A DNA stretch of 64,000 bases from Geosiphon pyriformis (taxonomy: Eukaryota > Glomeromycota > Glomeromycetes > Archaeosporales > Geosiphonaceae). The position numbers were made by a program, and so were the translations under genes. The stretch's first letter is position 1. Each line of letters begins with the position of its first letter. The stretch covers positions 262,544 through 326,543 of the forward strand of contig JAAOMT010000723.1 in NCBI GenBank assembly GCA_016748015.1, given 5' to 3'. A model generated the notes under the pieces. It was not told the origin of the DNA. It made no database searches and saw only the letters and a list, made by a program, of their open reading frames with translations. Positions 23,541 to 36,586 of the stretch are shown piece after piece.

Positions 23541-26500
23541 TATATTAAAAAAGTATATAACTAATTTATGTTTTTAATTATAAAATTATTTATTATCTTA
23601 AATTAAACTTGATTTTTTATTAAACACAAAATTATTTTTATAATTATATAATTTAAAATTCCAAATATGTAATAATTAATTATTTTATTAATAAATATTA
23701 AAATAATATTAAATTAATTTTTTTTTAATAATATTTAATGTTTTTTTAATTAATAATAATAATAATTTTTAAATATTATAATTATTTTAATTTTATATAA
23801 TAATTTAAAATTTTAAAAAAAATTATAAAATAAATAAATAACATTTTATAAATATGTTAAAAACAAATTAATAATTATTTTTTAAAAATTTAAAAATTAC
23901 AAAAACATATTTTTTAAATATTTTTAATATTGTAAAAAACATTATTTATTTAGGTTATACATATTAAAATATTATTACTTTTTACTTGTTTTTTGTTTTT
24001 TATAATTTATTATATAATTAAAATTATTATTAATTTTAATTTTAAAAAAAACCAATTTTTAATTTAAATAACAATTTAACAATCAAATTATATTAAAACT
24101 TAAAAAATATTAAAAAACATTTTTTTCTTTAATTTTTATGTTTATAATTAAAATAAATAATAAAAAATTAATAACTATTAAAATTGCTTAATAGTATTCT
24201 ATAAAAGCATTTTAAATAAAATAATAATTAACCAGTTTTTTACTATTTTAAAAGCATTTTTTTATTATTGGTTAAAAGTTTTTTTTTAAAGTTTTTTAAA
24301 ATAGTTTATTTGATATAATTTTTGTTTTTTTTAAATTTTATAAGAATATATAAAACACAATTAGTTAAAAATCAAAGCTAATTTAATCAAAATGTAACCA
24401 AAATTTTTTTAATTAGTTGTCAAAAATGTATAGTGTTTAAAAACTTAGTTTTAAAAATAAGAATAAAAAAATATTAAAAAAATATTAAAAAATCACAATT
24501 AAAATATTTAATTATTTAAACACTATTGTTAAAACCATATAAAAAAAGTAATTAATTGTTCATTATAAAACTATAAAAAAAAATTGGCTTAATATAAAAC
24601 CAATGTTTTTTTTTAGTTTACAAAAAAACTATATATATAACTAAATTATATAAGATCTATATATTATATTAAAACTACTTTAAATATATTAACTATTTAT
24701 ATATATTAAATTAATTAATTTGATAAAAGAATAAACATATATTATATCAAATATTTTATAATAATATTATCTTATATTATAATAATATGTTATATATAAT
24801 ACATAATTATAAATATATATACTATAAATATATAGCATAATATTATTATAAAAATATACTAGTTTAAATATTTCAATTCATTGTATTATCTTATTTATAT
24901 AAAAATAACTATAAATTTGTGTTTTAATCTAATGTGTTTTTTATTTTTTAATTTAACATGTTTTTTATTTTCTGATCTAATGTATCTTTTATTTATATTT
25001 TTTATTTTTATATCTATTGTATTTTTAATATTGTATTTTGATTTTATTTATTATTAAACTCTTCTAATATGCAAGTTTTTTTAATTATATCACAATATAA
25101 CAAGTTTTATATTTATAAAATTTTTACAAATTAACACCAAAAATTTTGCAATATATTTAGATATAATTATATAGTAAATACAGAAAATTCAGTATATTAA
25201 AAGTTTAATTTATATATTATAAATTAGACTGTATTTTTATATTTTAATTGGCTAATAAATTATATTTTATTTAAAATCATAAAATTTTGACATTTTTATA
25301 TTCTAATTGACTTATAAAAATTTAAAATTACATATTATATAAAATTATATAAAACATAAGATTTTAAATTATTGGTTTTTTTTTTTATAATAATATGATA
25401 TATATTCATTTTCTTATAAACTTATTTAGTATTTTATTTTTTTAAAAGTTAATAATTTAGATAATCAAATTTAAATAATTAAATTTAATACTATAATTAT
25501 ATATTATTAATATTAATTGTAATTATAACTAATACAATTAAATATAGATTAATTAATTATATTTCTTAATAATTATTTTTGGATAATAATTACAAATTTG
25601 AAATTTTGGACTGTATAAATAAAAGCATATAGAAATTTTAGAACATAATAAAACTTATTATTATTAAATTATATATATTAATTTTTAATTTTTATTGGTG
25701 TTTTTAATTGTTAATCTTTTATTTTTTATTTATTGACTGATTTTATTGATTAAACATAATAATATAAGTCTTTTTTACATGATTTTAATAATAATTTTTA
25801 TAATATATATTGTAATTTTTATATTGAAAACTGTAAAAATCTATTAGTAATAATATATAATAATAATTTTTTTAAAAAATTAAAAAATTAAAAATTTATT
25901 TATTTTTTTATAAAAATGAAGTTTTGATTTTTTCGGCTTTTTTATTAATTCTATATTATTAATATTAATTATACTTAATTTTATTATAATTTTAAATAAA
26001 AAAATCTTTTATTTTAAATAATAACAATAGAAATATATTAATTAATTTTGACTTAAAATAGTTCTTAATTATATTTTCTAATATATTGTTTTTTAGTAAA
26101 TTTTTTTTAGTTTTAAAAACAAATAAAACATATTTTTGCACATGTTTTTATTTAATTATATTAATTTTAAAGATTAAACTAATTAAATAAAATAGAATTA
26201 AATATTTTTTTATTTTTTTTTTATTTTTAAAATTGTTAAATCTATAATAGTTTTTTGAGAATTTTTTTTTGCTGTTATTATTTTGTATAATATATCTTTA
26301 AGTATATTTATAACTAATATTAAAACAGTTTTTGGTATTTATAATAAAGTTTTTAAAGTTATATTAAAATCTGCTAATATTTAACAATATATTGTTATTT
26401 ATTTTAAGTCTTTTAATATAGTTATAACTGTTTTAATATATTAATTAATTTTAATAAACAAAAACAGTATTAAGATTTTATTTTGTAAATTAAAAAAAAT

Positions 26501-26834
26501 TTTTTTTTTATAATATGTATAAAATTAAATTAATTAAACTTTTTTTTGGTTATTTAGTTTTTAAAATTAGCAAATTAATTCTTAAATTGGTAATTATATT
26601 TGTTTATTTTTTGTTTTTTTGATTTTGTTAAATAGCTTTAATATGTAATTGTTATATTTAATTTTAAAAATTATTTAAATACTGCTGTTATTAAAATTGG
26701 TACTTTAAAAAAATGTTATATTTGGTAAATAATACTTAAATATAAATAATACTTCAAGTATTAAAATTTTAATTATTTGGTTTTAAATTGTAAAGTATTA
26801 TTATTATTTTTTTTTAAGTTTTTGTTTTAATTTA

Positions 26835-27236
26835 TTGCTTTTTTTAGAATTTTTAAATTACATTTTGTTGAAGCTAAATTATATGTTAAGACTTTTGTTT
26901 TGGTTTTTAAATTTTTCTGTTAATGGTTTTTTGGCTATTGTTGCTATTGGTATTATTGGTGATTTTTTGTTTGGTTTATATTTGGCTTCTTTAGAATTTA
27001 ACTTAGCTATATTAATCTTATTAGTTAAATTTATTATAGAACTTATTGGTATATTGGTTGTTTTAGTTACCAGATTGTTTAGTAACTTTTTTGTTTTATA
27101 TGCTAAATTGAAAAAAAAGTGTCTTGTAATTAAGAAAAATATTACAGCTTTTGATAATAAGTTATGCAAAGTAAGTTTGAAGATTAACAAGCTTTATGTT
27201 GAATATGATACTAGTAATAATAATATATATTACTAA
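26835..27236. pseudogene. Open frames in AT-rich repeat, probably decayed transposon coding
   Basis: A 133-codon frame on plus and a 103-codon frame on minus overlap. The plus frame is almost wholly hydrophobic (Leu/Ile/Phe); the minus frame is Lys/Asn/Ile-rich, as expected for transposon coding sequence under C-to-T decay, so the minus strand is the more likely original sense. No motif recognised. Function unlikely. Confidence 0.3.
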
Positions 27237-27660
27237 TAATGATATTAATTATAACACATTTGATTCTATGATGGCTCTTTAGAAGTTTCAGTCTTTTTTA
27301 ATTAAGTCGACTGCTGAAATAGATAAGTGATATGATTAGAAATAATAATACTTTAGTTGCATATATAGATAAGATGTCTTTTCAGAAATAGGTTTTTCTC
27401 AATAGTTTCAACGTAATTAGAGTTTTCCATATTTTAATAACTTGCACTAATTACAACTCTTCAAATAATAATTTTAAAACAACAAGTTATATTAAATAAA
27501 AACTTACTAGCATAAAAACAGCAATAAAAAGTCTGCAGAAAAAGTTAAAGATAACAAAAAGAATTGATCATTTTTATAAATACAACAATTAAAAACAAAG
27601 TAATTTTTTAATTGTCAAAAAACACTTTCGATAAAATATTTAAAAAACAGTAATATGTAG

Positions 27661-29820
27661 CACCATGTTTATGGTGACGTAGCGCGTTTGTTGCGCGTGA
27701 CTTTTTTTACACTCTCCGCGTAGGTCGTTCATCTCCCCGCCTGAAAACGAAACCCTTCAGGTAAGCTTTATTTTTGACTTTTTACCTCTCCTTTCGATGC
27801 GTCTGTTTATACCGCCGCCATTATTTATCTCGCGATTTATTTGTTCCTACTTAACAATAGACTCCAAAACTATGAAACAAATCCAAGAGATACTTCAAGG
27901 ATGGAAAGAAGAGCTGGATCTCAGTCTCTTCTCCATCTTGCAATTCTGTAAAAAAAGAGAATTCTCTGACAATATTCATTCAGAAAATTTTTTGATTTCG
28001 AAATTTTTGGAGCATGTCGCCAACATTTTAAATGGTGTGCGCAGCTAACTCTGTCAAAGTAAAGATTTCATACTTTGTACTATAGCAGCAAGGAGGGGTC
28101 GGGGTACATGTCGATGTAACCATAAAACAGCCCTGGGTACGTCTCCGGTGCCCTCCTAAGCTTTGTCCTCACCTAAGCGACTCACGTCCCGGGCTGTTAT
28201 GGGATACGCCTCTGATGTGCTTCTTTGAGTCCTTTATGAGGCTCTTAACTAAAGGCTGCATGAAGAAGTACGGTGTTTTAAGGAAGAGTCATAACCAGAA
28301 GGTTTGAACAAATATACACATGAATGTGGAGTCACAATTACAGGAAGCAGCAGTAAGCAATACTTGACATTAATGTATTTGTGGGCAGTTTGTCTCTTTT
28401 TTTAAGTCGAAACATGTACCGAGTGTTATTCTGCTGCTTACGGTTCGCAGGCTTAGTTCGCCATTGACAACTTCAACGCAGGAAACGAGACGCATTCAAT
28501 CCAAAACAAAATGCGTTTAAAGTACGTCACAAGTTGCCCTGCGATCGGCAAAAAGAGTATTGAGGACCAAAAGCAGAGGAAAGGAAACATCAACACCTTC
28601 AGGTTGTATAATGCACTAAGATCTGTTTGGCTTGCGGATGGTTTCAAAGATGTTGAACTTATTTCTAAACATTGTACAGGAAGAAGGGTCCAAGACTCGG
28701 GAAGAGCAGGGGGACATCAATGAAAGGAAGACAATCAAGAAGACGAGGTGAGGGATGATGTCAGCGTCCTGAAGAGCCTTGCATTGTACCTGTTGGTGAT
28801 GTCCGACGATGCATGGACTGTGTTGATGGCAAAGATTGAACAATGCCGAAAGAAGATCCCAGCGTCGCAGCGCCTCTTTGAATTAGTACGCCTTCGTTTT
28901 TGTTTTTTGCGGCAATTGTTCACGCGTAGTCGTATATACAATCTTATGCTAAGCAACGATTTTGCCCTCCTAGTTTTCTAAATTACAACATCGTTGATCA
29001 CTGGGCGGCACGGACCAACGACGATGCTATGAACCCTCTGCGCGCATCTCTTCCTAAAGAGATCGATTTTTCTTTGCCGGTGCTCTCGGGCCAAGAGGGA
29101 GAGCTCTTGGATATGCTCGTCACGGTATGTTACCCTATTTCCTCTATCAATTCAGTACTAGTATTGAAACTAACACCTTTCTTTTAGGGTGATGGTGTCG
29201 AAAATGTCCGAGCCGAGACTCCAGAGTAATGTACCAAAAAACTCCTGTCAAAGATGTAAGTAGGGATGCAATGAGCATGGGGACTCATAACAGCATGTCA
29301 GAACTCCCGCAATGTCATGCCTTTTATTGACACGACGATTGGACACCAGCAACGATCCCAGGTTCACTAGTAAGTTGTTTTTGGTTATTAATTATTTCGG
29401 ATTTAGCATGGGAAACTTCTACCGTATACGGACAGGGGCCAGGACCCAAAAATTTGCATACACAGTAACTTACCAATACACTACAGTGGTGAAAAATCGC
29501 TCAGGGCGACTGCGGTGCTTGACATTCCAAACCTCGATGCCTTCGTCGGCGGACGATCCAAGTCACCTACCTAGCCATGATGGCTTTTCAAGACAAGTTG
29601 CATGTAACGATGAAGGTACTGTGTGACCTGAATCCCCAAAAGGCGATACTCCTGCGGAGCAGAAGTTTGTGCAGGAAAAGCAGGTGGTGATAATGGTTCG
29701 CCGGTCAAGGTAGCAAAAAGGTCACAGAGGGCCTAAAATCCGGGAAGGTGACTTGGGAGAATGTAGGAATACTCATGGAAACGATCCTGTTCTTCTTTAT
29801 TTTGTAGTATGTCTGTTTGC
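27661..29820 (+). pseudogene. CpG-bearing island with broken coding sequence of unknown family
   Basis: Composition jumps to moderate GC with frequent CpG. Two hairpin-forming motifs open it (caccat-gttt-atggtg at 27661-27676, then gcgc...gcgc). Plus-strand fragments look coding in composition: 27866-28047 (ERVSK-type charged helix, MKQIQEILQGWKEELDLSLF), 28511-28723, 28748-28981 (LALYLLVMSDDAWTVLMAKI) and about 28985-29230 (HWAARTNDDAMNPLRASL, with a gtatgt...ttttag intron at 29125-29188 in the middle). Stops and frame changes separate them. I do not recognise the family; a decayed mobile element is the best guess. Confidence 0.4.
28126..28198. repeat. Inverted repeat / hairpin
   Basis: AACAGCCC at 28126-28133 is exactly complementary to GGGCTGTT at 28191-28198, with further G-C and G-T pairs inward. 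A GC-rich stem closes a loop of about 50 nt inside the CpG island. It could be a structured element of a mobile sequence; no known RNA family recognised. Confidence 0.45.
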
Positions 29821-30571
29821 CATTTTAACGCACAATTGTCATAATAAATAAAATTAGGTGAAAAAAATTGAACTTTTTTATTGTTAAATTATAATAATAA
29901 CAATTTAAATTTTATGTTTAAATAAACGCAAAAAAATTGTTTACAATTAAATATAGTAAAATTACAGGTAAATGTGTTTTTTTTTGAACAAATACAATCT
30001 AAACAATATTCTTATAAGATTTTTATTTGCTTTTAATACAAGTTAATTGTTTTGCACTACAGCATGTGTCATTCTTCACAATACTGAAAATACAGAATAT
30101 TGGCCAGTAAATTTCAACTCTGGAAGAAAATTTTAAAAAATCAATTTCCAAGGCCTTTATTTCTTAATGATTAGTATCCAAACCTCTATAATATGGTTAA
30201 TTAACGATATTTATTGTGCCATGCTAATTGTTATCAGGGTTCTCAACTTTAATTGCGGGCTAACTTATAAAGAGGTTCCCAGTTTGTCGTCAATTCATTT
30301 GCATCGAATTCCCACAAAAGTTTTGTTTCCCTGCATTTTTTTGCATCCGTGAAGAGGAAGTTTCAAAATCGCATACCGTGGCAGTGTGTAACGGACAACT
30401 CGCGTTACTATCCGAAACGGGTAAAAAAGGCTAGACACGGTGCCAATGTCACCTTTGCCATGTAAAGCCTGGGAAATCTGTACATGAAAAATTATGATGT
30501 CAATCAACTTGTTTAGCAGGTTTCGGGAATTTTTTTTGACTCCGCAGATGTTACGGATTGATTGTAACACA
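29821..30571. other. Low-content gap inside island
   Basis: 29821-30060 is AT-rich again; the rest has mixed composition. Short ORFs show no family resemblance. Nothing supported. Confidence 0.5.
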
Positions 30572-31048
30572 TCAATAGTAGGCATTTCCCAGTAAGACTA
30601 CTATTTCCTGGGTGACCCTCAGGATCAAGGCATCATCGAGAAGGAGCTCCAGGGCGCCGTTTTCCATCTCTGTCCATTAAAGCCCCGCAATGCCGGCAAC
30701 TGTACACTTTGGATCCTCCGACGCTTTTTACGTTCATACGACCAATTGGTCCGATGTCACCGGAGCCTAATATACCCGTACCTTTAGAGCGGTGAACGCC
30801 AGGATAAATGGAGACTGCACGGCTGGAGCTGTCCGCTTGGGTTTTGCGAACTTGTCTTTGCGTTTTATAGACCCCGTTCCAATAAAGCCTCAAGTGCAGT
30901 TGAAACCTGAGCCGATATCGCTGAGAAATTCGTAGGAGCTACTTTTATCGCTCGAAAGCATATTTTTCCTTGGTGTTAGAGACACGGGCGTAGAAATAAC
31001 CTTTTCTGGTAGCGAAGCTGGTAGTGGCGGTGGTGTTAATGGTTCCAT
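30572..31048 (-). pseudogene. TnpB/Fanzor-like nuclease relic (C-terminal zinc ribbon)
   Basis: Read on the minus strand, MNVKSVGGSKVYSCRHCG then ALMDRDG is the C-terminal signature of OrfB/TnpB and its eukaryotic Fanzor relatives (RuvC-associated zinc ribbon, CxxCG then DRDxNGA, where the Asp belongs to the RuvC site). Directly after DRDG the frame slips: one base fewer in an A run (GGAAAACGGC) would restore GNGA, as in the family's DRDxNGARN, and that frame stays open to TGA at 30572. The first Cys pair appears as Gly (GPIGR). Upstream, an ATG at 31048 opens MEPLTPPLPASLPEKV but meets a stop about 50 codons on. Most of the usual protein is absent. So it is a truncated, frameshifted relic. 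The Zn-ribbon match is clear by eye; which Fanzor clade cannot be told. Confidence 0.55.
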
Positions 31049-31735
31049 TTTAGGAAGTTAGTTCGGGAAAAAGGGAAGAGTGTGCAAATAAATACATAAG
31101 AGAAAAAGGTTAGATAGCAAAAAAGTAGATGGTGTTTATTGTGTCATGCTTTTGAAACTGATATCCATTGCTAATAGTTTTATTGATAGTATTTTATTTG
31201 CAAAAATTTTTTTTCAGCGCTACCGAAGATGGTTTATAATTTGTTATCACAAATTCACTTTCACACGCACAATTAGAAACATTCGGTACCATCCAGTAAA
31301 AACCATGCGCTTCAAAAAATTGTTTTCAAAAGTTGGTAGAGACGAGCAAAATCATTTGTACAAGAAGGAAAAGAAAAATAACCAAAACTAAACATCTACA
31401 AAAAAATGAAATCAATGTTGTGATGATGGGGAGGGAGGGATAAAAGACAATTGATCTTAGCAGTGTGTACTATCTTTATGTAGTTCACTGCGACCTTGAT
31501 ACTTTTAAAAAGGTAAAACTACGCGAAGCAATCATCCGTATAATCCCTATTTTGAGTATTGGAGCTTTGAATTTTTGCTGATTTTAGAAAGCTTGAGACA
31601 AAATCTAGTGTGATGCAATATCGTTTTCTTAAAGAGGGAAATGAAGACGATTATAAAAAATAAAACTTGGAATTTTGTTTCGATTCGTCGCAATTGTCTT
31701 GTATTGTTCTCTAAGTACGTGGGTCTTTGATGATA
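31049..31735. other. Intergenic, relic to TUP1 3' end
   Basis: About 690 bp, no supported gene. The part next to 31736 is the TUP1 3' UTR. Confidence 0.55.
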
Positions 31736-33371
31736 TTACATATTAGTATCGTGATCATACCTCCACACTCGTGCCCTACAATCACCGGATCCAGTGGCAA
31801 AAAGTTTCCCCATGGGACTTAGAGCCACCGAGATAACTACCATGTAAAGGAAGAAGTATCACCATTTGTTAACCATTCAAACAAAAATGATAGTCATGGA
31901 AAAAAAAGAAAACGGGGGTCAAAGAGTTTTACCTGAATTTTTATGGCCTTGCAACATAAATTGTGTTGCACCATTATTAGGATCCCAGAATTGCACACCA
32001 CGATCTTTCGAGCCTGATATCACCCAACGACCGTCAGGAGAAACGGCCACCGATAACACAAAATCCTAAACAAGAGAACAAAAAGCAGCAGAAAGACAGG
32101 TCAGGAATGTCCCCGACCAGTACCAAAAAGGTACTTTTTTCAAGAGAGAATTTGATACCTTGTGGCCGTTAAACGTCATTTTATGACTTTTGGGATTCGT
32201 TGGACTACCACTTCGTCCTGGATGGCTTGTATCCCATAATTTTAGGGTTTTGTCGAGACTACCGGAAACCAGAGTTTTACCGTCAGGGGAAAATGCAACC
32301 GAGTAAACACTGTCCTTGTGACCTTCTAACCGTTCCAATTGATAACCTGTTCGTGCATCCCAAAGACGAACTATCTTATCAAGTGACCCGGCAGCAACGA
32401 ACTGACCATCAGGACTGATTGCAACACTAGTGACACCAGCATCTTTTAAACTTGGTTCATCCCCGATAGTCAATTTGAAAAGCATTTCACCCGAAATCAT
32501 ATCCCAGACACGAGCAGTTTTATCACCAGAACCGGAAACAATCAGACGACCGTCTCTAGAGAAATCTAGCGAATAAATATCTTGTTCGTGACCTTGGAAC
32601 ATATTTCGAATTTTGCGACTAGAAATCTCCCAAATCTATTAATCGGAAAAAAAATTCTGGTTGAAAAAAAATCGAGCATAAACTGAAAACTTTTAAGATG
32701 ACAACGTAGATTACAAACCCGAATCTGCTTATCTTCGGCTCCGGTCGCAAGGTATTTCCCGTCAGGGCTAAAACAAACACTTCGAATGTATAAATCACCA
32801 GTCTTATCCACGTTCTCATCAGCTAAGGCACTATTCACACAGTGAAGGAGACATAACTTTCAACAATCAGTCTGAAATATAACAATTCTTTTCTATTTAA
32901 ATAGAGCTCATACCAAATCCTTTGACCCGTTTGAACATCATAAATTTGTGCACTGCGATTGCAACCAGTTGCAAGATATCTCCCATCGGCGCTGAACTTG
33001 ACGCAACATACAACGCTGTTATGCTCCAGGGTATGCACCAAATCAACGTCGAGTGAGCGGGGTTGTATTTTGGGGTTAAAACTATAAAAGTTGAGGATAG
33101 AGATATTTGAGTCAATGATTTATTCATTTAGATTTTAAATATGAATTCATGACAATTATATTCCTTAAAAACACTTACATTACAAACCAATCTGTGCCTT
33201 CTTTCTTGTAAGCGGCTGCGACGGCATCAGGATCCATGTCAGCTAGAATGGTGTTGGCGGAAACTGAAGTTTGTTTGATTTGCGTTGGGCGAGATCCCAG
33301 AACACTGGAAGAATTCATATTCGGATTCGTCTTACGCTTACTCGATTGTTGTAGTTGTTGCTGTTGTTGTT

Positions 33372-33402
<31 letters not shown>

Positions 33403-34883
33403 TTGTTGCTGTTGTTGTTGCTGTTGTTGTTGTTGTTGTTGTTGCTGTTGGTGAACAGAACTTGGAGGACCACCGTTTTGTGAAAGGCTAGAACCTTGAC
33501 CTCCATCAGGTCCGAGATTCGTTGGTCCCTGAGGCTGATGCAGAAATTGATGTAAGTTACAAGTTCAATAAAATAGAGAATTGGACGAGATAATAATCAA
33601 TATAAGTTAATCGATACCTTTGACATTTTTGACCCAGATTTACCCACTTGTGAAACATTTGGGATATAACCACCAGCCTGTTGGCCTATCGGTGGTTGAT
33701 TTGGGGGCGCAGGTGTTAGACCATTCGAATACAAAGGGCCTGGAGGAGGTTGTTGTGAGCCGAGTGGAAGACCCATAGATTGATTAGGTAGATCTTCAAT
33801 ACGGGGCCTTTTAGTTGTATGTTGAGGTTGTGTCAAGGAACCAGGAGGAGCTCCACTACCATTCATATACGGTGATTGAGCGGAACTACTACCACCTTGT
33901 GGAACATTTTGTAGTGGGCCACTTGGACCGGAGTAAGCAGGATGAGATGATGGCGGAGGTTGTTGTTGTTGCGAAGAATCGAGTTGCATCTGAGGTGGAA
34001 CTACAAGTCCTTGTTGACCACCACCGCCTCCACCACTCATAAGACCTTGAAACAAATTTGATTGGCCTTGACCAATGTTGGGAGGTTGTGGTGGATGGGA
34101 AGGCGGTGGATGTCCTCCACTTGATGATTGATGACCATGTAGACGTTGTTGTTCAAGTTCACGATTAAGTCGATGAAGCTCACTGTCATATCTTATGAAG
34201 AAAGGCGAGAAATCAATTAAGCCAAAATATATTGGAATTAAACTTATTTGAGAAAGAATCTCACTTTGCTAAAAATATTGGACTATATTGCGTCACTTAC
34301 TGTTGTTTGATTTTTGTTTGAGTCGCCTGTAATTCAAACAAATTTTGTCTAATGGCGCTTACTTCTTCTATTTGTTGCTGAACTAAGAAGTGGATGATCA
34401 TTTAGATGTTACACAGACAGCACACAGAAAACGGGTTTGTTTATTAGTAAATTGGAAATGAGAAATCCAGAGGATAGGTTTCCATTTTTGGTTCGATAAC
34501 CGTTGATTTTGTTTCCAGAAATATCAGAGTCGTATAGCATTATTGAACATTAATCCGCTGACACGTGACTGAAGTTGATCTTATGGCGCCATTAGGATTG
34601 TTACACAGATACAGGGCATTATTTTATTTTGAGGTGAATTTCATGGGCTGGAACTGAGCTGACATCATCGTTGAGAACTAAAACTACATTCGATATAATC
34701 ATTTTAATCTACAGGCATACCTTTGTGTTCAAGATCATCTCGTTGCATCCTACATGTGACGTTATCATTTTGTAAATTTTCGTATTCACTTTTCAAGGCC
34801 TCAAATAATTCATTGAAACGACTTGAAACAGGTCCACCAGGACCCGATGGAAGCATCTGCCTGTGGTTGTAAATGTTGGACAT
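31736..34883 (-). CDS. TUP1: TUP1-type general transcriptional corepressor
   Basis: Nine exons (34721-34883, 34301-34382, 33618-34191, 33179-33534, 32914-33081, 32719-32830, 32159-32635, 31933-32065, 31736-31836), all in phase, 721 aa. The N-terminus ([20 protein letters not shown], later [18 protein letters not shown]) is the Tup_N coiled coil that tetramerises and binds Cyc8/Ssn6. Then comes a Gly/Pro/Gln-rich linker with a polyQ run of about 35 residues (33343-33449). The C-terminal half has seven WD40 blades, e.g. [20 protein letters not shown] and [20 protein letters not shown], ending WRYDHDTNM. With Cyc8 it represses stress, mating and developmental genes through DNA-bound repressors and histone deacetylases. 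All seven blades end in the expected W/F-D-type positions, so it should be functional. Confidence 0.96.
33343..33449 (-). repeat. CAG/CAA repeat coding polyglutamine in TUP1
   Basis: In-frame CAA/CAG mix (seen as TTG/CTG on plus) of about 35 codons, the start of one linker block. Interruptions by CAG among CAA limit slippage. Length probably varies between strains. Confidence 0.9.
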
Positions 34884-35068
34884 TTTTAAGAATTTTGAAG
34901 AGGCGTTCTTGACGACCGATTCAAAGTATGGTCAAAACGAGAAAGAGACAAAGGTTTGTCTGTGGCGACGAGGAAAGGGCTAGTACGCTAACACTTGGTG
35001 TATTTGTCGCTGTGGTAATAGAAAATAAAAGGTTGATATCAAGTTCTTGTTAAGAGGAAGGGTGTGAC

Positions 35069-35417
<349 letters not shown>

Positions 35418-36555
35418 AGAGCTCGAGTTTTGAAGAAAATATCACACAATTTGGGAACAAAGAAGAAAGTTATAAGACCATGGGTGGTTCATTTTTTTTG
35501 ATAAAATATTTTCTCGGAAGTAATTGTGTAATTGGCTCACCTTTGATTGAAGATGTTGTGTATGAGTAAGAGGGAACGAGGTGTGATAGTTAAGAAGAGA
35601 AGAAAATAAGAAAGGAACAAGAAAGTGGTTGTGTGATCGTGAGGTTTTTCTTTATTTAAATATTTGAAGTTTAACGGAGCGACAGAATACAATTGTGGTC
35701 TAACTTTTTGAGGATAATAGTAAGTAACAGAAGAGTTAGGGATAGGGATAGGGATAGCAATAGCATTAGTAATATTCCAAACCGAAATAGCGAAACAAAT
35801 CAATATTGCCAGGTATAAGTGGGGATAAAAGGCAAAACGAGTCAAAGTACTGTACTAGTGATAGTCGCAATCAAAAGTGCGAAAAAAAAGTTGGGGGGTA
35901 AGGTTTTTGTGTAGAAAAAACAGTCAGCAGCTGGCATTACAAGACGACCAACAGGTAGATAGGTAGACCGGTACACACACACATCATACGTCATATTTAA
36001 ACTAACCAAAAATAGATATTGATCTCTTTATATAACATAAATAATTACATTAGAATAAAGTTTACACATTTTTGAGCGGACTCTAAAATACACACTTACT
36101 AGTAAACTCATTCCGCTATACCTCTCAAAAGAGCAACAACAAGAACATCATCATCATCATAATCATAATCACCATCAAACATCATGCATCATGCTAAAAG
36201 TCATGGTAGGCAGAGAAAAATTTTTTTTTTTTTGACACGGGAGTGACTCTGGTAAGAAATAGTAAAATTATATCAACAATGCAGGACGATGACCAATATT
36301 TTTTTTAATTTATCAAGGGAAATATTTTAAAATTCTAAAAACGCCCTGCCAAAAATCTTGCATAAAAACTAGTAAAAGAAACAATTGTTTTTTATGGCCA
36401 TATTAAGAACAGTTGATAGCTCCTATTGATAGCAAACGATGGAAAAAAAAGGTCAAGAAGATTTTAGATGATGGTGACTTATCTGTTATGAAGACAAATT
36501 CGGGAGGCTAAAAAGCCACAAAAAAAAAAAAAAAAAAAAATTATTTTTAAAATAA

Positions 36556-36586
<31 letters not shown>

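Larger units (their letters stand above)
21395..27660. repeat. Extremely AT-rich, CpG-poor decayed repeat domain
   Basis: About 6.3 kb of A/T-dominated sequence with only a few CpG dinucleotides (for example in tttcgaag near 23440). No intact gene. One part (23090-23540) recurs at 62470-62970, and an open frame lies at 26835-27236. This looks like very old transposon sequence driven to AT by long-term C-to-T mutation. Confidence 0.7.

Noticed and set aside
33236-33506. Poly-Cys, poly-Val and poly-Asn frames near 33.3-33.5 kb
   Set aside because: Other frames of the CAG/CAA repeat that codes polyQ within TUP1; the TUP1 frame is set by phase-consistent exons on both sides.
35730-35760. Telomere-like agggatagggatagggat
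   Set aside because: Unit is ATAGGG not TTAGGG, only three copies, and lies between genes.
35537-35845. 102-codon minus-strand frame upstream of TUP1 with a hydrophobic start
   Set aside because: No homology recognised, composition like the surrounding leader, and overlaps simple agggat repeat; cannot be supported as a gene, though a uORF is not excluded.
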